A program made the position numbers and the translations under genes. Below, one piece after another: positions 42,420 to 50,119 of a stretch of 64,000 nt of DNA; within the stretch, counting starts at the first letter, position 1, and each line of letters opens with the position of its first letter. The notes under the pieces were generated by a model that had not been told where the DNA came from, ran no database searches, and worked only from the letters and a program-made list of their open reading frames with translations. This stretch comes from JACCXM01 sp046328335 (GTDB lineage Bacteria; Chloroflexota; Chloroflexia; Thermomicrobiales; UBA6265), in contig JAXLWU010000006.1 in assembly GCA_046328335.1 (NCBI GenBank), forward strand, positions 1-64,000, given 5' to 3'.

Positions 42420-44222
42420 CTATCCGGAGAGATCGCGGTAGATCTCGACTCTCCGGTTTGGTTCCCGGCCAGTGCTCCGCGACACCAACGCGTACCGGTC
42501 CGCAATTTGATGTTGAAGTTGGCGAATGCGCGACCCCTGTGGCGCGAGCAGCACCGGTCCTCCGCCGTTCAGCACCTGGGCCGCGGCGTCCTCCGCTTCG
42601 GAAAGGGCGGCCAGGACATACGCATCGGCCCTTCCGCTGCTTCCAGTCGCTCCTCCGGAACCGTTCGCGTGGCCGCCAGACGGTTCGGCAACGTCAACGC
42701 TCCGCGGCGGGAACAGGCCCGAGAGCAACTGTTCCATTTGCACGCCGGTGTTCGCCCGGAGGACGTAGACCGGCGTTCCCCGCGCTTCGGCATCCCGGAT
42801 CGGCTGGGCCTTTTGCCGGTAGTAGTTTTTCAGGGTAAGCACGATATCCGCGTCACGCGGATCACGAACAACGATCGCTGGAGCATGAAGCCCCTGAATC
42901 GCGTTCTCCAGGCGATTCCGGCTCACCCCAAAGGGATAGACGCGGAGAGGCCGGGAGGCGGTTCCCCGATTCCGGAGGTTGCTCGGCAGCACCACGTCGG
43001 CTGCCGGTTCGGTTTGATCCGCTGGCGCTCGATCGCCAGGCGACGGAACAAGAGACGGATACGACGTAGCTGGCCTCGTTCCGTTTCGCCCACTTGGTCT
43101 GCTCGCGTCGCGCAGCGGGGTCGGCTCGACGCGCGGTGCAACCGTTATCGCCACCGTGCCGTCCTCTTCCCGGCGGCGCAATTCGGGGCGAGGGAGCCCG
43201 CCGCGCAGGATAAGGTCGACCGTCGCCGCGACATCCTGATGAACTGCCACTTGATCGCGATCGATGATCTCGACGATCGTACTGAATGTCGGTGGCGCTT
43301 TGCGCTCGAGAATCGATTTCTGCGTGCCGCGCCGGCGCGCCTCTTCATCGGAGAGCGTCACCGACTGAATGCCGCCGATGAGATCGGCAAGCGTGGGGTT
43401 CAGCATCAGGTTTTCCAGCGTATTGCCATGGGCGGTGCCGATGAGCTGCACGCCGCGCTCGGCAATCGTGCGCGCGGCCATCGCCTCGAGTTCGGTACCG
43501 ATTTCGTCGATCACGACGACCTGCGGCATGTGGTTCTCGACCGCCTCGATCATGACATCGTGCTGCGCCGTGGGCGTTGGTACCTGCATCCGCCGCGCAC
43601 GGCCGATGGCCGGATGCGGAATGTCACCATCGCCAGCGATCTCGTTGGAGGTGTCGACAACAACAACGCGCTTGTGAAGTTCGTCCGCGAGCACGCGGGC
43701 TGTTTCGCGGAGAAGGGTAGTCTTGCCGACGCCGGGCCGTCCCAGCAACAGAATGCTCTGATCGTCCTCCACCAGATCCTTGATGATGGCGATCGTGCCG
43801 AAAACCGCGCGCCCGACACGGCATGTCAGCCCGACGATCTCTCCCCCGCGATTCCGAATCGCGGAAATGCGATGCAGCGTGCGCTCGATTCCGGCTCGAT
43901 TATCGGCGCCAAAGGCGCCGATGCGGTCCGCGACGAACGCCAAATCCTCTCGCGTGGTCTCGCGATCGAGAAGACGTAGTTCGCCCTGCTGGAAGCGCGC
44001 TTCCGGCGCGCGCCCCAAATCCATGACGATCTCGACGAGATCGTCGAATCCAGCCTCACTGCCAGCCGTTCTCACCGCCTGAGAGATATCCGCGGGCAGA
44101 GTAGCCAAGAGTCCGTCGAGATTGTCGGTGCTTGCGAGTTCGTACGTGGGACGATCGTGCACGCGCAATGTGCTCCTCCCACTCTGGTCATCGATATCGT
44201 TCGGCTGTAGTGCGACGTTCAT
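42420..44222 (-). CDS. AAA ATPase with R3H domain (SpoIIIAA/Ycf45-like)
   Basis: The 600-residue protein has a SpoIIIAA-like ATPase (about 125-345) with Walker A GRPGVGKTT, TSNEIAGDGDIPH and Walker B VVVIDEIGTELEA. Then come HGNTLENLMLNPTLADLIGG, a Pro/Arg linker, and a middle domain (about 425-500, LRVYPFGVSRNRLENAI ... DIVLTLKNYYR). At the C-terminus is an R3H nucleic-acid-binding segment (SRIRQLQHQIADRYALVSRS). It probably acts on single-stranded nucleic acid. It overlaps the GNAT gene by ATGA and precedes tmk by four bases. Confidence 0.88.
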   Translation of the reverse strand: MNVALQPNDIDDQSGRSTLRVHDRPTYELASTDNLDGLLATLPADISQAVRTAGSEAGFDDLVEIVMDLGRAPEARFQQGELRLLDRETTREDLAFVADRIGAFGADNRAGIERTLHRISAIRNRGGEIVGLTCRVGRAVFGTIAIIKDLVEDDQSILLLGRPGVGKTTLLRETARVLADELHKRVVVVDTSNEIAGDGDIPHPAIGRARRMQVPTPTAQHDVMIEAVENHMPQVVVIDEIGTELEAMAARTIAERGVQLIGTAHGNTLENLMLNPTLADLIGGIQSVTLSDEEARRRGTQKSILERKAPPTFSTIVEIIDRDQVAVHQDVAATVDLILRGGLPRPELRRREEDGTVAITVAPRVEPTPLRDASRPSGRNGTRPATSYPSLVPSPGDRAPADQTEPAADVVLPSNLRNRGTASRPLRVYPFGVSRNRLENAIQGLHAPAIVVRDPRDADIVLTLKNYYRQKAQPIRDAEARGTPVYVLRANTGVQMEQLLSGLFPPRSVDVAEPSGGHANGSGGATGSSGRADAYVLAALSEAEDAAAQVLNGGGPVLLAPQGSRIRQLQHQIADRYALVSRSTGREPNRRVEIYRDLSG

Positions 44223-45349
44223 ACCATGCCCTCCCGTTGCTGCCCTTCGAGGAACGTCGGGACGCGCCGTGGAACCGCGGGCCTCAATTCGATGGGAAAT
44301 GTGAGTGTTTCATGTGCCGGTACGCGGGCGGCAGCGGTGGTGTAGCGAATGAACAATTCCTGTTCTCCTGTCGGAACGAAACCCCGATTCTGAAGTTGGC
44401 GGTCGAACTCGGAGAAGTAACTGCGTAACGCGCAGAACACGGGCCGGCCAGATCGCCGCGCATGTGCCAGCGAGATATCAAGCAGCGTGCCGAACAGGTC
44501 GAACTCGCCAGGGCAGACCACCACATCGACCATTCCGGCGCGGGGACTCCACGTATACCTGGCGTAACCCGTCAGCTGTCCCGCGCGCTCGATCAACCAG
44601 CCAGATTCACCGCGGCGGCTGCGTTTTCTCCCTGTGCGATCCATATGCCAGAAATGGCTGGTCAGCGCCTCGACCTCCTGAACTTTTCGCGGACAGGCAG
44701 TTGCGTGCAACTGATGGATCGCCCAGGTGTCAGCCGGTTCCTGGCGCCGCGCACCCGTCGCCGGCTGGAGCACCAGTCTGTCGGCGCGGTAGATCGTCTC
44801 GTGGGCATACGGTATCCAGTTCGCTTCCTGCAGCGTCTGCTGCAGTTGATGGCCGGCAGGAATTCGCGCAAAGAGCCGCCGCACGCCGCGCAGACCCGCC
44901 GCGCGGACGCCGTGCGCGAGGAGTGCATCCCACACCGGTTCCGGCGAAAACACCCCCGTCGACGCCGCAATCCCTGACAGCACCCATCGCCCATCGGGGC
45001 GCCGCGGCGAAAATCGAACGAACCCAATCGGGTGGGTGTCGGCCAGCGCGACGAACGTCGGCCGTTGCCGCCGCAGCACGGGAAGCGCCGCCGGGAGATC
45101 GATGGCGCCAGATTCCGGCATCACCAGCGAGTCGGGCAAATCGAGCCTGATCTTGCCGGGTAATCTCATAACGCCGGGAATGTCGGCGAGGTGATACGGG
45201 CGAATCTGGATGACCGGGTCGCGTACCGTCACCAACTGCCGGCTCGAGGACGGTTCCGGTTGACTGGCGTGAGTCTCGCCCGAGCTGACCTTGCTCGGCA
45301 TCAGGGTTGGATCTGGAGCAGTCAGGCCAGAATCGTCAGGCTTCGCCAT
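44219..45349 (-). CDS. GNAT-like acetyltransferase (putative)
   Basis: The 376-residue protein has two halves with GNAT-like patterns: IQIRPYHLADIPGVMRL with IGFVRFSPRRPDGRWVLSGIAA (about 48-125), and WLIERAGQLTGYARYTWSPRAGMVDVVVCPGEFDLFGTLLDISLAHA (about 245-300). The acetyl-CoA loop (RxxGxG/A) is not clear. The first 45 residues are a low-complexity tail. Its stop overlaps the AAA/R3H start by ATGA. Function is unknown. Confidence 0.6.
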   Translation of the reverse strand: MAKPDDSGLTAPDPTLMPSKVSSGETHASQPEPSSSRQLVTVRDPVIQIRPYHLADIPGVMRLPGKIRLDLPDSLVMPESGAIDLPAALPVLRRQRPTFVALADTHPIGFVRFSPRRPDGRWVLSGIAASTGVFSPEPVWDALLAHGVRAAGLRGVRRLFARIPAGHQLQQTLQEANWIPYAHETIYRADRLVLQPATGARRQEPADTWAIHQLHATACPRKVQEVEALTSHFWHMDRTGRKRSRRGESGWLIERAGQLTGYARYTWSPRAGMVDVVVCPGEFDLFGTLLDISLAHARRSGRPVFCALRSYFSEFDRQLQNRGFVPTGEQELFIRYTTAAARVPAHETLTFPIELRPAVPRRVPTFLEGQQREGMV

Positions 45350-45431
45350 TGGCCTCGTACGCTACCACGATTGCCGCGGCCAACAATTACCAAATGGGAA
45401 AGCCGCGGTTGCTCCGGCAGAAATGGGACCG

Positions 45432-46043
45432 TTAGAGCACCCTCCGGCCGGCGAGAGCACGTCCCAACGTGACTTCGTCGGCATATTCGAGATCACCGCC
45501 CGCCGGAAGTCCACTGGCGGGTCTGGATACCGTGATGCCCATAGGAGTGAGGATGCGGTGGAGATAGGTCGCGGTCGCTTCACCAGGAAGGTCGAGATTG
45601 GTGGCCAGAATGACTTCCTGTGGTGAATCCCGCTGCACTCGCTCGATCAGCTCGCGAATCTTCAGTTTGTCCGGTCCCACGCCTTCGACCGGGGAGATGG
45701 CCCCATGCAGTACGTGGTAGCGCCCGCGGAACTGCCCGGTCCGCTCCAACGCCACCACATCGAGCGGTTCCTCAACCACACAGATCGTCTGATCGCGTCC
45801 GGAGTCGGCACAGATGGCACATGGATCGGCCTCGGTGGTATTGAAGCAGGTCGAACAGAGTCTCACCCGTTCCTTGACGTCGAGAATGGCGTCGGCGAGG
45901 GCGACCGCTTCCTCGCGGGACGTACGTAGCAGATGGTATGCCAGCCGTGACGCCGTTTTTGGCCCGATGCCAGGCAGCCTCGCCAGTTCGTCAATGAGAC
46001 GTGCGACCGGTTGCGCGGTCGCCGCGCCGTGACTCGATGCCAT
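45432..46043 (-). CDS. recR: Recombination protein RecR
   Basis: RecR helps RecO and RecF load RecA at gaps. The 203-residue protein has the HhH segment LARLPGIGPKTASRLAYHLL, a zinc finger CSTCFNTTEADPCAIC, and a Toprim domain (ICVVEEPLDVVALERTGQFRGRYHVLHGAISPVEGVGPD; EVILATNLDLPGEATATYL). Length is standard. It stands alone, without the common dnaX-ybaB genes next to it. Confidence 0.97.
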   Translation of the reverse strand: MASSHGAATAQPVARLIDELARLPGIGPKTASRLAYHLLRTSREEAVALADAILDVKERVRLCSTCFNTTEADPCAICADSGRDQTICVVEEPLDVVALERTGQFRGRYHVLHGAISPVEGVGPDKLKIRELIERVQRDSPQEVILATNLDLPGEATATYLHRILTPMGITVSRPASGLPAGGDLEYADEVTLGRALAGRRVL

Positions 46044-46099
46044 CCCGCTAGTACTCAGTCCTCTGTGAAAGCCCGATCACCATCGAACTTGACGATATA

Positions 46100-46108
46100 A
46101 TTCTAGCA
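46100..46108 (-). promoter_or_regulatory. Extended -10 promoter for recR
   Basis: On the minus strand TGC-TAGAAT (TAGAAT at 46105 to 46100) lies about 56 bases before the recR ATG. No convincing -35 is present. Confidence 0.5.
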
Positions 46109-46147
46109 TGGAGTACGGAATCTGCCGCCCGCACGTTGCTCTCCCTG

Positions 46148-48487
46148 TCAGCCTTCACGCATCAGGACCGGACGGCCGCGGATGCCGTCCGCCGGTCCAA
46201 TGATGCCATCATCTTCCATCTGTTCGATGAGTCGCGCGGCCCGGTTGTAGCCAACGCGTAGTCGGCGCTGCAGCATCGATGCCGAAGCGGTTCCCTGCTG
46301 TCGCACGATGTCGAGGGCCTGCTCGAAGAGGGGATCCTCTTCGCCATCGAGGTCATCCTCACTGTTTCCGCCAGCGGCCGGCAAATCGAGCCACTCCGCG
46401 GCATAGCGCGGCACCGGCGCATGCTTGTGCCAGTGCTGGACGACGTACTGAACATCCCCGTCCTCGATAAACGCCCCTTGGATGCGCTGCGGCTTGGCAG
46501 CATCGGGCGGCAGAAAAAGCATGTCCCCGCGACCCAGCAGGCGCTCCGCGCCAGGCATATCGAGGATGACTCGGCTGTCCGTAAGCGAGGAGACCGCAAA
46601 CGCGATGCGCGACGGCACGTTCGCCTTGATCAGCCCGGTGAGCACGTCAACCGACGGTCGTTGCGTGGCGATAATCAGGTGAATGCCGGTAGCGCGCGCC
46701 ATCTGGGCCAGCCGCACGAGAAGGGTTTCCACCTCGTCCGGTGCGGTCATCATCAGATCGGCGAGTTCGTCGATGATGACAACCAGGTACGGCAATTGTT
46801 CTGCATTCGGCTCGTCGGCGATCGACATCCGGTAGCTGTCGAGATTGCGCACGCCCAGTTTGGAAAAGATCGCGTAGCGCCGTTCCATCTCCCGGAGCGT
46901 GAGCCGGAGCGCACCGACGACCTTGTCCATTTCGGTCACAACGGGGGCCTGGAGGTGCGGCACCCCGTTATAGCCGGTCAGTTCGACCATCTTGGGGTCA
47001 ATCATCAGGAGTTTCACGTCTTCAGCGGAGCGCGTCATGAGAAAGGTAGAGATGATGGCGTTGAGACAGACACTCTTGCCCGCACCGGTCGCTCCTGCGA
47101 TGAGAAGGTGGGGCATGCGGGTGAGGTCGCCAACGACATAGCGGCCGTTGACATCGCGCCCGAGCGGTATGGGGAGTTTCTGCTTCCCTTTGGCGAAGGT
47201 GGATGACTCGAGCGTTTCGCGCAGGCCGACCGTGGCAATCTGCGGATTGGGAATCTCCAGGCCGACGCGCGCGTACCCAGGGATCGGTGCCTCCATGCGG
47301 ATACTGGGTGCGGCCAGAGCAAGGGCGAGGTCGCTCTGGAGTTCGGTAATGCGCCGGACCTTGACCCCGCTCCCCGGCTCCAGGGCGAACTGGGTCACCG
47401 CCGGACCGGGATTGATCTCCCGCACCCTTGCTTCCACGCGGAAACTCGCGAGTGTGGCTTCGATCAGTTTCGCCTTCTCGTGAAGATCGGCGGTGTCCGG
47501 TTGCACGTCGTCGTAGTAGGTCAGGCGGGAGAGTTCGGGGAGCGGCAATGGGCGCGCGGGCGCCGCTGAACGCGGCGCGGCGTCGACCGCGGCCGATGGC
47601 GCCTTGCGTGGCGGGACATTGATGACCGGAGGCGCGGCTGGAACCACGGCCGCCGGCTGGGCTTCGGCCCGGGAGGGTTTGACCAGTTTGGCCGGCTTGA
47701 CCGCCGGTATCGGTGGAGTCGGTGCGGGCTCCGCCGTGGGCGCTTCTTCTACGGTCACGGGGCGAGCGGCGCGCAACCCGGCGCCGAAGCGTCGCACCCG
47801 CGATTCCAGCGCGGCTGCGGCCTGGATCAGCATCCGGATCCCTCCCCAGATGACGCCGCAGAGCGCCCAGACATCAGCGGAGAAGGTTTGCAGATCGCTG
47901 CCGGCGAGCAGGAAGATGGCCAGGACGCCGATGGCGAAGAGAGCAATGCCCGCGCCGAACGGTCCAAGAAATCGTAGTGCTAGCGTTCCGACGCTGATCC
48001 CGATGGCCCCGCCGGGTGGTGGCCCGGGGGTCTTTGTGCCGAGTTGGAGCAATCCAACCACGGAAATGGCAAATGCAAAGCCGCCGAGATAGTGTCGCGC
48101 TTCGAGGATGCGACCGGACTGGCCACCGAACGCGCGCAGCGCGGCGAGCGCGAGCAGGACCGGCATCAGGAACGCGGCGCGGCCGAGCGATCGCTCCAGA
48201 CTCGATCCCCACCAGGCAACGAGACGTCCTTCATCACCGCCACGACCAATGACATAGGCGCTGAGCAGAGCCAGGATCAGCAGGGTGACGCCGAGCAGTT
48301 CACGCCGGAAACGTGGTGTTCCGGCCAGTTCGGGGAGTGAGGCCCGAGTGGTCTGATTGAGCATGGCCAGACGCTGCCGCAGGCTCGGGCGGTCCTTTCG
48401 GCGAGTTGAGTTGGATGGCGGCCGCGACGTGGTTACTGGTCGCGTTCGCGTCGTTGACGCCATACCCAGACAAGCCTCGCGGAGCAT
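46148..48487 (-). CDS. ftsK: DNA translocase FtsK/SpoIIIE
   Basis: This 779-residue motor pumps chromosome termini through the division septum. It has four N-terminal membrane segments (about 65-225), a Pro/Ala linker (about 240-315), the alpha/beta motor (GATGAGKSVCLNAIIS Walker A; LVVIIDELADLMM Walker B; RMPHLLIAG) and a C-terminal winged helix gamma domain (ASASMLQRRLRVGYNRAARLIEQMEDDGIIGPADG). Start ATG 48487 is the longest; ATG 48463 is possible. It is divergent from imuB. Confidence 0.96.
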   Translation of the reverse strand: MLREACLGMASTTRTRPVTTSRPPSNSTRRKDRPSLRQRLAMLNQTTRASLPELAGTPRFRRELLGVTLLILALLSAYVIGRGGDEGRLVAWWGSSLERSLGRAAFLMPVLLALAALRAFGGQSGRILEARHYLGGFAFAISVVGLLQLGTKTPGPPPGGAIGISVGTLALRFLGPFGAGIALFAIGVLAIFLLAGSDLQTFSADVWALCGVIWGGIRMLIQAAAALESRVRRFGAGLRAARPVTVEEAPTAEPAPTPPIPAVKPAKLVKPSRAEAQPAAVVPAAPPVINVPPRKAPSAAVDAAPRSAAPARPLPLPELSRLTYYDDVQPDTADLHEKAKLIEATLASFRVEARVREINPGPAVTQFALEPGSGVKVRRITELQSDLALALAAPSIRMEAPIPGYARVGLEIPNPQIATVGLRETLESSTFAKGKQKLPIPLGRDVNGRYVVGDLTRMPHLLIAGATGAGKSVCLNAIISTFLMTRSAEDVKLLMIDPKMVELTGYNGVPHLQAPVVTEMDKVVGALRLTLREMERRYAIFSKLGVRNLDSYRMSIADEPNAEQLPYLVVIIDELADLMMTAPDEVETLLVRLAQMARATGIHLIIATQRPSVDVLTGLIKANVPSRIAFAVSSLTDSRVILDMPGAERLLGRGDMLFLPPDAAKPQRIQGAFIEDGDVQYVVQHWHKHAPVPRYAAEWLDLPAAGGNSEDDLDGEEDPLFEQALDIVRQQGTASASMLQRRLRVGYNRAARLIEQMEDDGIIGPADGIRGRPVLMREG

Positions 48488-48574
48488 GGTGCGATCGATC
48501 GAGCGCGGTCTCGAACGAGGCAGGGTGTCCGTTCACTGTGAACGATTATACACGTCAGGGTAGCCGTACACGTC

Positions 48575-48603
48575 TTGTCAATTACGAACAAATGTTCTAT
48601 TCT
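48575..48603 (+). promoter_or_regulatory. imuB-dnaE2 promoter with LexA (SOS) box
   Basis: TTGTCA (48575-48580), 17 bases, TATTCT (48598-48603). The spacer is almost filled by CGAAC-AAAT-GTTCT (48585-48598), a GAAC-N4-GTTC SOS box, so LexA binding would block RNA polymerase directly. The likely start point is about 45 bases before the imuB GTG. Confidence 0.88.
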
Positions 48604-48655
48604 CCCACGGGGAGCACCCGTGCCCCCGCCGGCGAAGTCCACGGAGGAGGGAGCC

Positions 48656-49849
48656 GTGTCTGTCGCCTGTTTGCTCGTGCCCCATTTTGCCTTGCGGGTT
48701 GCCATCTTCGTGCGCCCCGAGTTCGATGGGGAGCCGCTGATCCTGGGTCCCGCTCAGGGCGGACGTCCGGTTGTGCTCGACGTCACGCCAGAAGCGGCGG
48801 CGCGGGGTGTGCGCTCTGGTCTCAGCCTGCGCGAGGCGATCGCGCTCTGCCCGGACGCCATCGTCCTCACGCCACATCCGGTGCGCGAGCATGCCACTGT
48901 CGAGCGGATCGTGGCCGGGTTGGAGGCCCTCAGCCCCACGGTCGAGATCGACCCCGCGCAACTGGGCTGCTATCTCGTCGATCTAACCGGGCTCGACCGT
49001 TTACTCGGTCCCTCGCCACAGGCCACGGAGTGCTTGCTGGCGACCATTCCGCCGTTGCTGCGGCCCCGCGCCGGGGTCGCGGCCAACAAATTTACGGCGC
49101 GCGCCGCCGCGCATGCGGCCGCTCCCGGTACGGTTCGGGTGGTCTCCCCGGAAACAACACGGTCATTTCTCGCCACCTCGCCGGTCGCACTCCTGCCGCT
49201 GTCATCAGACAAGCGGCGTCGCCTGGAACGTCTCGGTCTGCGCACGCTGGGCGATCTCGCCGCACTTCCCGCCTCTGCGGTGCAGGCTCGTTTCGGGGCG
49301 GAAGGGCGGCTCGCCTGGGAATTGGCGCGGGGCATCGATCGGGAGCCGGTCCACGCTCGGACCCAACCGGAAACGGTCAGCGAGTGGTTGGCGCTGCCCG
49401 CGCCAGCGGCCAGCCGGGAAACCCTTCAGATTGCCATCACCCGGCTTGTGCTGCGCGCTTTCGATCGTCCCGCCCTGAAGGGGCGTCACGTCCGGCAAGC
49501 CCGGTTGCGCGCTCTCCTCGAAGGGGGGCAATCATGGGAACAGGTCACCACCCTGCGCGAACCGGGTGGTCAACACCGGCTCATCGCCGCGCTCGGCTAT
49601 CGCCTGCAAAACCTGATGCTCCCCGGTCCGGTCGAGGAGTTGACGCTCGAACTCTCCGGGCTGATCGATGCCACCAGCCGCCAGGAACTGCTCCCCGGCT
49701 TTCACTCCCGTCGCCCCCGGCAACTGGCCGAGGCAAGCCGTCAACTCAAACAGCGTTTTGGCACATCCGGTCTCTATCGTGTCGCGGAGGTCGAGCCATG
49801 GTCACGTCTTCCGGAGCGCAGGCAAGCCCTGATCGCGTACGACCCCTGA
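48656..49849 (+). CDS. imuB: Y-family polymerase-like mutasome protein ImuB
   Basis: From GTG 48656 (GGAGGAGGG upstream) the protein is 397 residues and resembles DinB/UmuC without the catalytic acids. The N-terminus is VACLLVPHFALRVAIFVRP, with no Asp where active Y-family enzymes have D-x-D/N-x-F. The SxDE motif is replaced by VEIDPAQLGCYLVDLTGLDRL. The HhH region (RLGLRTLGDLAALPASAVQARFGAEG) and little-finger domain remain. This is the known state of ImuB, which tethers DnaE2 to the clamp. It shares the SOS promoter with dnaE2. No imuA precedes it. Confidence 0.9.
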   Translation: MSVACLLVPHFALRVAIFVRPEFDGEPLILGPAQGGRPVVLDVTPEAAARGVRSGLSLREAIALCPDAIVLTPHPVREHATVERIVAGLEALSPTVEIDPAQLGCYLVDLTGLDRLLGPSPQATECLLATIPPLLRPRAGVAANKFTARAAAHAAAPGTVRVVSPETTRSFLATSPVALLPLSSDKRRRLERLGLRTLGDLAALPASAVQARFGAEGRLAWELARGIDREPVHARTQPETVSEWLALPAPAASRETLQIAITRLVLRAFDRPALKGRHVRQARLRALLEGGQSWEQVTTLREPGGQHRLIAALGYRLQNLMLPGPVEELTLELSGLIDATSRQELLPGFHSRRPRQLAEASRQLKQRFGTSGLYRVAEVEPWSRLPERRQALIAYDP

Positions 49850-50085
49850 ACCTGCCCCGGCCGGTGCAGATCGAGGCCAATCCTCGCAGCGGGCTCCCCC
49901 GGGCGCTCTGCGAACGTGGTCTATGGCGCGAAATCACCCGGATTCAGGATATCTGGCACGTCGATGACGAATGGTGGCGGGAACCGATCAACCGCCGCTA
50001 CCTCGCGGTCGTGCTGAGCGACGGCACCTTGCGCACCATTTTTCACGACCGCGTCAGTGATCGCTGGTTCGCGCAATCGTATTGA
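49798..50085 (+). CDS. Small linker protein between imuB and dnaE2 (DUF6504-like)
   Basis: The 95-residue ORF starts at ATG 49798 behind GGAGG and overlaps imuB by 52 bases. Its core is RALCERGLWREITRIQDIWHVDDEWWREPINRRYLAVVLSDGTLRTIFHDRVSDRWFAQSY, with conserved-looking Trp and Tyr. Small proteins of this kind (DUF6504) are found next to imuB and dnaE2 in several high-GC lineages. Its role is unknown; the place suggests part of the mutasome. Confidence 0.75.
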   Translation: MVTSSGAQASPDRVRPLNLPRPVQIEANPRSGLPRALCERGLWREITRIQDIWHVDDEWWREPINRRYLAVVLSDGTLRTIFHDRVSDRWFAQSY

Positions 50086-50119
50086 CCGAGGGGGTGCCGC
50101 TGCGCTCAGGGGGTGAAGG

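Noticed and set aside
42288..43979. 563-codon frame antisense to the AAA/R3H ATPase
   Set aside because: Shadow of the ATPase reading frame; no start signal or motif.
48406..50085. 559-codon frame covering imuB in another phase
   Set aside because: Low-complexity Arg/Pro/Ala translation. Only its last 95 codons (from 49798) look like a real protein, and these have their own ribosome site.
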